From Psychrobacter sp. DAB_AL43B (lineage in GTDB: Bacteria; Pseudomonadota; Gammaproteobacteria; Pseudomonadales; Moraxellaceae), in assembly GCF_900168255.1 (NCBI RefSeq), contig NZ_LT799838.1:2666001-2730000 (forward strand): a stretch of DNA of 64,000 nucleotides, given 5' to 3'. The position numbers were made by a program, and so were the translations under genes. Below, one piece after another: positions 57,276 to 64,000 of the stretch. The notes beneath the pieces were generated by a model, which ran no database searches, was not told where the DNA came from, and was given only the letters and a program-made list of their open reading frames with translations. The stretch's first letter is position 1. Each line of letters begins with the position of its first letter.

Positions 57276-58187
57276 TTAGACAGTTAAGCTATTCAAAGGT
57301 AAATATTCGATAGGACAAGTTACGTTGTCATCAAATGTTACAATTTCAAAGTTATTATGATCCGATAAAATCTCACGAACTAATAAATTATTCAATGCAT
57401 GACCAGATTTGTAGGCATTAAAGCGACCTAAAATTGGATAGCCGATTAAATATAAATCGCCAAGCGCATCTAAAATTTTATGACGAACAAATTCATCATT
57501 AAAACGTAGACCTTCTTCATTCAAAATCTTGGCTTCATCGATGACAATAGCATTGTCCATGCTACCGCCTAATGCCAAATTGTTCTGACGTAAAGTTTCA
57601 ATATCACGTAAAAAACCAAAGGTACGCGCTGAGCTCAATTGTTCGATGAAGTTTTGGGTAGAAAACTGTAGCTGCGCATGTTGGAAATTTTTATCAATCG
57701 CAGGGTGGTCAAAATCAATTTCGAAATTTAATTCAAATCCTTCATAAGGACGTAGCTCTGCCCATTTATCGTCAACTTTAACGCGTACCGATCTTACTAT
57801 TTTAATAAATCTCTTTAAAGCATCCTGCTCACGGAAACCTGCTTGTAATAGCAGTCCCACAAACGGCGCAGCACTGCCATCCATAATCGGTATTTCTGAA
57901 GCCGACACACGGACTAGTAGATTATCAACCCCAAGACCAGCTATCGCACTTAGCAAGTGCTCAACCGTACCGACACGCGTACCACCAAAGACAAGATTTG
58001 ATGACATCATGGTATCTTGTACCAAAAATGCACTCGCAGGAATGGGCAGGCTACCGGCAATATCCGAACGCTCAAAAACGATTCCGGTATTAACTGGCTG
58101 CGGATGAAACTCTAAATCAACAGGTTGACCACTATGAAGACCAGTACCGGTAACGGCTATTGCTGTTTTTATGGTTCGTTGGTTCAT
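57276..58187 (-). CDS. lpxC: UDP-3-O-acyl-N-acetylglucosamine deacetylase LpxC
   Basis: LpxC performs the committed zinc-dependent step of lipid A synthesis. From ATG 58187 the product is 303 residues (E. coli 305). Start MNQRTIKTAIAVTGTGLHSG is typical. Zinc ligands and catalytic residues are in GTVEHLLSAIAG (His), FVRHKILDALGDLYLIG (His and Asp) and the catalytic His in KSGHALNNLLV. It is last in the ftsQ-A-Z cluster order but is separated from ftsZ by a terminator and 366 bases. Confidence 0.97.
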   Translation of the reverse strand: MNQRTIKTAIAVTGTGLHSGQPVDLEFHPQPVNTGIVFERSDIAGSLPIPASAFLVQDTMMSSNLVFGGTRVGTVEHLLSAIAGLGVDNLLVRVSASEIPIMDGSAAPFVGLLLQAGFREQDALKRFIKIVRSVRVKVDDKWAELRPYEGFELNFEIDFDHPAIDKNFQHAQLQFSTQNFIEQLSSARTFGFLRDIETLRQNNLALGGSMDNAIVIDEAKILNEEGLRFNDEFVRHKILDALGDLYLIGYPILGRFNAYKSGHALNNLLVREILSDHNNFEIVTFDDNVTCPIEYLPLNSLTV

Positions 58188-58497
58188 GGCTGTCTTCTCA
58201 CATATTTTGTTACAATTGACATAGTGTAGCATTACCCGCCCCTGCTTCGCTAGCGTTAAAAAGCGCTAATTTTCTTATATCTTTGATTTATAACATTTAT
58301 CACAACTCTATTATTACTGACTTTTATGTCTCGATAATTGATTGATCGCTACGAAATAAGGAGTTTTAGGGACGTTTTATCCTATAAAGTGGCTTACACT
58401 GAAATTGTTGAACCATGGCTTTTTATAGATATTTATAGCTTCTACTTAAGCGACTTTATAAATGGGCAGTGGTTATAGATAGTAGTTATAAACAAGC
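58188..58497. promoter_or_regulatory. lpxC promoter region
   Basis: About 310 bases between the ftsZ terminator and lpxC. It must hold a lpxC promoter because of the terminator; no element stands out and no coding frame is seen. Confidence 0.4.
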
Positions 58498-58531
58498 AAA
58501 AAAAAGCCAGCGATTGAGCGCTGGCTTTTTT
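58498..58531 (-). terminator. Terminator after ftsZ
   Basis: AAAAAAGCCAGCG / CGCTGGCTTTTTT with a 5-6-base loop, 20 bases beyond the ftsZ stop. Confidence 0.92.
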
Positions 58532-58553
58532 AATGACAAGTATTTATCAATGA

Positions 58554-59750
58554 TTATTTGTTTTGTTGACGTTTCAGATAGTCTTGAATACTGTTGGTCT
58601 TGGTTTTAGTCTGTTCTGGCGCAGCATTTGAACGGATTGGATTTTCTTGATATTGAGCTTGAGACTGTTTTTGACTGTTTAGCGCACTGGTATGCAAGTT
58701 TGGATCGACAGGCTGTGTGCTGTTTACAGATGGCACAGGCTGCTCTACTACTTCAGGCTCTTCACCCGCATTTTCATCTAAGGTCAGACCCGTTGCAATA
58801 ACGGTCACATGCAAATCATCACCCATTTTTTCATCAATGACAGAGCCATAGAAAATATGCGCCTCATCTATGTCAGTAATTTCTTCAACGATGACACTGA
58901 TTTTACTCATCTCATCCAATGATAACGACTCAGAAGAGATAACGTTGACCAGTAAGCCTTTAGCATTCTCTAGACGTAAATCATCAAGCAGTGGCGAACG
59001 GATAGCTTTTTCGGTCGCTTGACGCGCACGGTCATCACCGCTGGCACGACCAATACCCATCATCGCATGACCTTTAGCAGTCATTGCAGTACGAATATCA
59101 TTAAAATCGATATTAATCATACCTTCGCTGGCGATGGTTTCAGCAATACCTTGAACCGCATGTAACAAAACATCATCCGCTTTTTTGAAAGCGTCCTGCA
59201 TAGAAATGTTGCCGTAGACACTCATTAACTTATCATTTGGGATGGTAATAATAGAGTCAACAAAGTTAGTGAGCTGCTCAATACCCGCTTTAGCAGCCTT
59301 GATACGTTTGCCACCTTCAAACTTAAATGGTGTGGTGACTACTGCGACTGTCAACACTTCCATTTCTTTAGCAATACGCGCAACCACTGGTGCTGCACCA
59401 GTACCAGTACCGCCACCCATTCCAGCGGTGATAAACACCATATCTGAGTGTTCAAGTAACGCACGAATCGCTTCTTCGTCGCTTTCTGCGGCTTCACGAC
59501 CAACTTCTGGGTTCGCCCCTGCGCCTAGACCACGGTTTGTTTTTGCGCCAAGTTGTAATTTATGCGGTGCGGTCAAACGATCAAGCGCCTGTTTATCGGT
59601 ATTCGCACAGACAAACGTTACACCTCTAATCCCTTGTTGTACCATATGTTCAACTGCATTACCGCCACCGCCGCCTACACCGAATACAGTGAAGCTTGCC
59701 TGGCCATTATTTTGAAGCTGGTTATCATCTGGCATGGTGTATTTTGACAT
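58554..59750 (-). CDS. ftsZ: Cell division GTPase FtsZ
   Basis: FtsZ is the tubulin-like polymer forming the Z-ring. From ATG 59750 (SD GGAGAAAC) the product is 398 residues. Motifs are VFGVGGGGGNAVEHM, the G-box GGGTGTGAAPVVARIAKE (about residue 110) and NIDFNDIRTAMTAKG. A variable linker ends in the conserved C-terminal peptide IQDYLKRQQ, which binds FtsA and ZipA. The frame from 59807 adds 19 residues without support. Confidence 0.98.
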   Translation of the reverse strand: MSKYTMPDDNQLQNNGQASFTVFGVGGGGGNAVEHMVQQGIRGVTFVCANTDKQALDRLTAPHKLQLGAKTNRGLGAGANPEVGREAAESDEEAIRALLEHSDMVFITAGMGGGTGTGAAPVVARIAKEMEVLTVAVVTTPFKFEGGKRIKAAKAGIEQLTNFVDSIITIPNDKLMSVYGNISMQDAFKKADDVLLHAVQGIAETIASEGMINIDFNDIRTAMTAKGHAMMGIGRASGDDRARQATEKAIRSPLLDDLRLENAKGLLVNVISSESLSLDEMSKISVIVEEITDIDEAHIFYGSVIDEKMGDDLHVTVIATGLTLDENAGEEPEVVEQPVPSVNSTQPVDPNLHTSALNSQKQSQAQYQENPIRSNAAPEQTKTKTNSIQDYLKRQQNK

Positions 59751-59984
59751 AAAAAGGTTTCTCCAGTTGCAGATAGCGTGATGGTCGATACGTGTTAACA
59801 CACTCATATGGCGCGCTATCGACTTACTATATATAAATGTATTGAAATAAAACAGGGCAATGGCTTAAATAGTGACGCTTAGCCCAAATATGCCGTTATT
59901 ATACAGGGTATTACTTTTAATATTGTTGCATGGTCTTAAGCGCAAAATACTGATCTGTATGCTATAAATATTTTGCCAGCAGAA

Positions 59985-61277
59985 TTATAGTATCTTTTTT
60001 AATACACTAGCAAAACGTTGCCCTGCACTTTGAAAGACGCCAGTCACTCGGTTTTTTTGAATCGCTTCAGGCTCACTTTTTTCACTACGCCGAAACTGCT
60101 CGCTTTGACTATATAGTAATGTCCCAAATGCCGTTTGATAAGCGCGATCATTGACCTGAAGATTTAGCTGCTTAAATGATTCATCATTATCAAAATGGTT
60201 ATAAGCGCTAATAGCAGGATGGGTATTGGTCAATACCACTGGCATTTTAAGCAATTTTTTGGCAAACGGTATCATGCCTTTAATCGAACTACCACCGCCC
60301 GTGAGCACAATGCCTTTATCAATATAGCTTAATAGGTCGGCTTCATGCAGTTGGCGAATCACCTCGGTGAAAATCTGCACGTAACGAGCTTCAATAATAC
60401 GGGCTAGATTATAGATACCGATGTTAATTTCATCGCCTGATCCTTGTGGCTTAAAGATAAAAAATGAGCTTGGATCTACACTATTGACATCGACCGTGCC
60501 ATACGATTTTTTTAGCTTTTCAGCTTCTATCATAGAAATACCCACATCTGCCGAAATGTCCATCGTCACCTCATGACTGCCGGTCGCGATGCAATGCGTA
60601 AAAATCAGCTTATTTTCTTTATAAACACAAATACTGGTAGTACTAGCGCCGATATCGATTAAGCAAACGCCCTGTTGGCGCTCTTCACTCATCAAGCTAT
60701 ATTCTGCACTGGTCACCGCATCAAAAACGATATGGTCAATACCAACATCACAGCTTTGCAGTAGTTTTTGGATATTCTGACGGCTCGCAACCGGCATCAT
60801 CATCATGTGATACATCACGGCAATGTTGTGCGCCACCATGTCAATGGCGTCATCCACCATAAACTCTTGATTGTCGATATAAATGCCTTGCTGGCAACAA
60901 TGCATCAAATAGTAATCCGATGACAAATCTTGCGACTTAGCATTCGATAACGCCTGCACCATATCTTTGGTACGTACGACTTCGTCTTCTACTCTAACAT
61001 CACCGGTACTGTTTTTGCTCAACAGTTCAGGTGTTGCCATCGTTAACCACACACTATGCACGCGACAATTGGCGGTATCTTCCGCTTCTTGAATGGCTTG
61101 TTTGATAGCGCCTTGCAAACGTTCGCGATGCTTTATTTGACCTTGATAAAAGTCACTATTTTTAACTTGCCCAACACCCATAATACGAATGTCTTTTGCA
61201 GAGACAACGCTGCCAATAACGACATAAACTGCCGTGGCACTTAGATGGACAACAACCAGATTTTCAGTATTTTTCAT
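59985..61277 (-). CDS. ftsA: Cell division protein FtsA
   Basis: FtsA is the actin-like membrane tether of FtsZ. From ATG 61277 the product is 430 residues (E. coli 420). It has the ATPase phrases VHLSATAVYVVIGSVV, CLIDIGASTTSICVYKENKLIFT (phosphate-1/2), VLTGGGSSIKGMI, and the C-terminal amphipathic helix FASVLKKIL for membrane binding. The ATG at 61325 gives 16 more residues; neither start has a clear SD. The cell wall/division cluster order is kept. Confidence 0.95.
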   Translation of the reverse strand: MKNTENLVVVHLSATAVYVVIGSVVSAKDIRIMGVGQVKNSDFYQGQIKHRERLQGAIKQAIQEAEDTANCRVHSVWLTMATPELLSKNSTGDVRVEDEVVRTKDMVQALSNAKSQDLSSDYYLMHCCQQGIYIDNQEFMVDDAIDMVAHNIAVMYHMMMMPVASRQNIQKLLQSCDVGIDHIVFDAVTSAEYSLMSEERQQGVCLIDIGASTTSICVYKENKLIFTHCIATGSHEVTMDISADVGISMIEAEKLKKSYGTVDVNSVDPSSFFIFKPQGSGDEINIGIYNLARIIEARYVQIFTEVIRQLHEADLLSYIDKGIVLTGGGSSIKGMIPFAKKLLKMPVVLTNTHPAISAYNHFDNDESFKQLNLQVNDRAYQTAFGTLLYSQSEQFRRSEKSEPEAIQKNRVTGVFQSAGQRFASVLKKIL

Positions 61278-61443
61278 GGTACCAGACAAATTATCGCTAA
61301 ACAGGAGACCAAATGATGTCTCCATTAAATCATTAAAAGGGTTATCATCAAGCGATGATATTGTAGGGTAATTCTTTATACCAAAAAAGTAGACAAATAT
61401 AGTGTATTGACTACTAATTTACTATTTTATTTCTGCTGTGCTT

Positions 61444-62241
61444 TTATGGTGGTGTTTCACTATCTTGTGGCGGCGCTATATTCCATGCAATGGTAAATCC
61501 ATTTTTGTAACGAAGATCTACTGACTGTATCTCCTCACGGCGATTGCTTAATTGGTTACCAAGCAGCTGACTTAGATTCAACAGTTTTTGTGCTGTATTT
61601 TCATTGTCAACGATAACCCGTAGCCCATTATCAAAACGGATCAACCAAGTCATTCTAGGGGACAGAATGATATCTGCAACTTGCAGATCAAGCGGTGCAT
61701 ACCAATCATTTACTTGCTGCATCTGTTGCATAATAACTGGTGCTTGAGCAATATCACCTTGCAATGTCGCAAAGCGCTCCTGCGTTAAGTCCCTACTATC
61801 AGCAGGGACAAAAACGCTGCCTTTTGCATCAACCAAACGCTCAGTACCAAAATTGGCCACGGCCTGTTTGGGTAATGCGGTGACCACAATACCACGCTGC
61901 CAATCACGGCTAATACTCACTTGGTCAACCCAAGCCAGACCGGTCGTAATATCTCGCAACGCTTGTAAATCAGAGGTAAAAAAACTGCTCACACTCTGTT
62001 GGTTCATAACCTGCTGTAGCGTTCGATATTGTGCAACCGTCAATCCTTGGTTGTTGACATGAATAGCAGCGGGAGGAGCATCACGTAACGCTTTACCACC
62101 CATTATCAATATCAATACTAACAAACCTAGCACCAATACGGTAAAAAAATATTTGACGGTAGTCGGTACTTGAAAGCTCGGTTTTGGTTGACGGGTTTTA
62201 TCACTCATCAAGTCAGCTACGTCATTGACAGTTTGAGCCAT
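61444..62241 (-). CDS. ftsQ: Cell division protein FtsQ
   Basis: FtsQ bridges FtsK and FtsL/FtsB in the divisome. From ATG 62241 (SD AGGGACG) the product is 265 residues. It has a cytoplasmic tail, one transmembrane helix (YFFTVLVLGLLVLILIMGG), a POTRA domain (IHVNNQGLTVAQYRTLQQVM, then ITTGLAWVDQVSISRDWQRG) and the beta domain with VQLEEKxAxA-like VVTALPKQAVANFG. The longer frame begins at 62298. It sits between ddl and ftsA, as expected. Confidence 0.93.
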   Translation of the reverse strand: MAQTVNDVADLMSDKTRQPKPSFQVPTTVKYFFTVLVLGLLVLILIMGGKALRDAPPAAIHVNNQGLTVAQYRTLQQVMNQQSVSSFFTSDLQALRDITTGLAWVDQVSISRDWQRGIVVTALPKQAVANFGTERLVDAKGSVFVPADSRDLTQERFATLQGDIAQAPVIMQQMQQVNDWYAPLDLQVADIILSPRMTWLIRFDNGLRVIVDNENTAQKLLNLSQLLGNQLSNRREEIQSVDLRYKNGFTIAWNIAPPQDSETPP

Positions 62242-62742
62242 AATAAACGTCGTCCCTATATTTATATCTGAATATTTATATCTGATTAATAATTGCATAG
62301 AGCTGATGATGCTTTTTATTAATGTAGACCTGCTTATCGCTTTATCATTCGTAGAAATCTATTTGATAGATATGCTATCAATTTACTTGTCTAAAAGGCT
62401 ATATAAAATGTGATTACATTCATTTAAACGTAACATTTTTCTCAATTAATGAAGGACTTAACAGAGAGTTGCATAAATATCACTAAAATAGACTGGTGGT
62501 TACAATATTAACGCATTTTACCTTTAAACAATAGCCTAACCCCTACTACTAACAACGAATTTACACAAGTTTACACGAAGCTGTGGTATAGCAGCTCTAG
62601 CGATACATTAACCTTTTTAAACGCCGCTATTTATCTGTTCTAAAACCACGTTAAAAGTGTTAAATACATTTTTCTGTCGGTTATTTCAGGGTGGCTTTTT
62701 AACCAATTTTTAAATCAAAAAGCTGACGCTTTTGATAAGTAT
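62242..62742. promoter_or_regulatory. Gap between ddl and ftsQ
   Basis: These 501 bases separate two genes that overlap or nearly touch in most gammaproteobacteria. A probable terminator hairpin lies at 62714-62736 (right end). The rest should contain a promoter for ftsQ. No coding frame is seen. Confidence 0.5.
62714..62736 (-). terminator. Probable terminator of ddl
   Basis: On the minus strand ATCAAAAGC-GTCA-GCTTTTTGAT (one bulge) lies six bases past the ddl stop and is followed by a broken T/A run; moderate strength. Confidence 0.5.
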
Positions 62743-63906
62743 TTATAATGTTTGCGCTAAAATATGCCAACATAAGCTATCAAAGTCCATACCACGAGCT
62801 TTAGCCGCCATCGGAACCAAACTATGACTGGTCATACCTGGTACGGTATTAATCTCAAGCAGCCAAAAGTTACCTGCTTCGTCTTGCATCGCATCAATAC
62901 GTCCCCAACCTTTAGCATCGACGGCACGAAACGCTGCCAAGCTTAAATCTTGCAGATGCTTTTCATCGGCGGCACTTAGACCACAGGGAATATAGTAACT
63001 GGTATCGTTACGATTGTATTTGGCTTCAAAATCGTAAAAATTGGTAATATCAGCAGGCTCTAAACGAATCACTGGGTATGATTCATCATCAATAATAACA
63101 ATGGTAAATTCGCGACCAGTAATCCAACGCTCAGCCATTACCACATCGCCGCACTGTACCGCTGTCGCATAAGCAGCTGGCAGCTCATCAAGGTGATTAA
63201 CCTTAGTCATACCAATACTTGAGCCTTCGTGTACCGGTTTGATAATAAGTGGTAGTCCTAACATATTGACGACTTGCTGCCAGTCAGTCTCAGCGGTAAG
63301 CAACGAAAATGGTGCCGTTGATAAACCACAACCTTGCCACAGCTGCTTGGTACGCACTTTATCCATACCGAGTGCCGATGCTAAAATACCCGAACCTGTC
63401 TGCGGAATATCAAACCATTGCAGCACGCCTTGTAACAGACCATCTTCGCCGCCGCGACCATGTAAGACGTTAAACACACGATCATAATCACGCAGTTCGG
63501 TAATATCTTGATGCTTAGGATCAAAATGGGTGGCATCAACACCTTGGTTTTGTAGTGCTTGCAATACAGCAGCACCACTATCTAAAGAAACACTGCGCTC
63601 GTTGCCACTGCCGCCGTAGATAACAGCGACTTTACCAAATTCACTGGCCTCTTTTACCTTGCTTTCTTTGATAGCTGGCAATACATCCGCGCTTTGGCTA
63701 TCGTTGTTTATTTTATCTTGCTCTGCTCGTGCAGCTGCGGCTAATGCGGGTTCTGGATTAATAATAGGGGCAGCGTTATTTTGAGCATCACCTTTAATGT
63801 TGTTTTCAATATTATCTTTAATATTGCCTCTAGCGTTTTGCTCAGTACTATCGACGCCTTGGTTTATATTATCGTTATTTTTTTGCGTATTATTCATGGT
63901 CATCAT
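62743..63906 (-). CDS. ddl: D-alanine--D-alanine ligase with N-terminal extension
   Basis: Ddl makes D-Ala-D-Ala for peptidoglycan. The 387-residue protein has an ATP-grasp core from about residue 92: GKVAVIYGGSGNERSVSLDSG, FNVLHGRGGEDGLLQG, IIKPVHEGSSIGMTKV, GREFTIVIID and WLLEINTVPGMTSHSLVP. The first 90 residues are Asn/Asp/Ala-rich (NNTQKNNDNINQG; KDNIENNIKGDAQN), unlike any part of E. coli DdlB (306 residues). The strong SD AGGAG before 63906, together with no ATG in between, supports the extended start. Confidence 0.95.
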   Translation of the reverse strand: MMTMNNTQKNNDNINQGVDSTEQNARGNIKDNIENNIKGDAQNNAAPIINPEPALAAAARAEQDKINNDSQSADVLPAIKESKVKEASEFGKVAVIYGGSGNERSVSLDSGAAVLQALQNQGVDATHFDPKHQDITELRDYDRVFNVLHGRGGEDGLLQGVLQWFDIPQTGSGILASALGMDKVRTKQLWQGCGLSTAPFSLLTAETDWQQVVNMLGLPLIIKPVHEGSSIGMTKVNHLDELPAAYATAVQCGDVVMAERWITGREFTIVIIDDESYPVIRLEPADITNFYDFEAKYNRNDTSYYIPCGLSAADEKHLQDLSLAAFRAVDAKGWGRIDAMQDEAGNFWLLEINTVPGMTSHSLVPMAAKARGMDFDSLCWHILAQTL

Positions 63907-63944
63907 TAGTGCTCCTAATATTTTGAAAGCAATGCTTATAAAGA

Positions 63945-64000
63945 TTATTTGATATAAAGGTTGTTAGCGGCCAATTCGATCGCTATTTGTCCCACATTAC
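63945..64000 (-). CDS. murC: 3' end of probable MurC, truncated by the window edge
   Basis: The minus-strand frame ending with TAA at 63945-63947 is open to the window edge and reads NVGQIAIELAANNLYIK. The GAGN(V/I)G-type end of UDP-N-acetylmuramate--alanine ligase (MurC) plus the position directly upstream of ddl make MurC likely. Only 17 residues are visible, so this rests mainly on gene order. Confidence 0.5.
   Translation of the reverse strand, partial: NVGQIAIELAANNLYIK

Noticed and set aside
1..64000. Mobile elements, prophage, CRISPR, tRNA or rRNA genes
   Set aside because: No transposase or integrase frames, terminal inverted repeats, regularly spaced repeats or tRNA-like cloverleaf sequences were seen on reading the window; all long frames resolve to ordinary chromosomal genes.

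Overview
The window is chromosomal core genome of a gammaproteobacterium of the Moraxellaceae, most probably Psychrobacter. The basis is family resemblance of the proteins, moderate AT-richness, a SpoT with a decayed synthetase domain, and gene orders shared with Acinetobacter/Pseudomonas relatives (gmk-rpoZ-spoT-ridA, rlmE-ftsH-folP, ddl-ftsQ-ftsA-ftsZ-lpxC with dciA nearby). No prophage, insertion sequence, CRISPR array, tRNA or rRNA was seen.

Layout. 1-11 kb: the 3' end of a secreted coiled-coil protein, tRNA modification (mnmC, tsaB), membrane proteins of unknown role, ubiquinone synthesis (ubiA), rRNA methylation (rsmJ), undecaprenyl-phosphate recycling (uppP) and the signal recognition particle GTPase (ffh). 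11-20 kb: a CcsA/YpjD-like membrane protein behind a duplicated palindrome, purU, a large Ig-like lipoprotein, the rpmB-rpmG ribosomal protein pair with two conspicuous RNA hairpins, three small orphan proteins, rpe, a TIGR03643 protein and S-formylglutathione hydrolase. 20-28 kb: a membrane-anchored C13 (legumain-like) protease, htpG, katA, an acyl-CoA thioesterase-like protein and ispH. 28-36 kb: gmk, rpoZ, spoT, ridA, priA and a zinc-type CDF exporter. 36-46 kb: small unknowns, a Kef-type antiporter, a DUF2628 protein with a pilin-like tail, a DUF2511 protein, trmB, a long AT-rich intergenic region with DnaA boxes, then recA-recX. 46-50 kb: a DASS anion transporter, a YidB-like protein and the ygfX-sdhE pair. 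50-57 kb: folP, ftsH and rlmE facing yhbY, a DOMON-like protein, a CHAP-domain secreted protein and dciA. 57-64 kb: the cell wall/division cluster on the minus strand (3' end of probable murC, then ddl, ftsQ, ftsA, ftsZ, lpxC), unusually split by long gaps and hairpin terminators.

Most genes are housekeeping. The items that stand out are: (i) the roughly 1 kb region upstream of recA, with origin-like DnaA boxes, an AT-rich tract and a perfect operator-like palindrome over the predicted recA start site; (ii) SpoT lacking key synthetase residues; (iii) the tandem 26-bp duplication carrying the palindrome TGAGCGCTCA before the YpjD-like gene; (iv) the 18-bp intercistronic hairpin between rpmB and rpmG; (v) a DUF2628 membrane protein whose C-terminal third looks like a type IV pilin; and (vi) long disordered N-terminal extensions on RecX and Ddl. 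No clearly new defence or mobile system is present. Start codons were re-chosen from Shine-Dalgarno (SD) sequences and family lengths where the longest reading frame was implausible.
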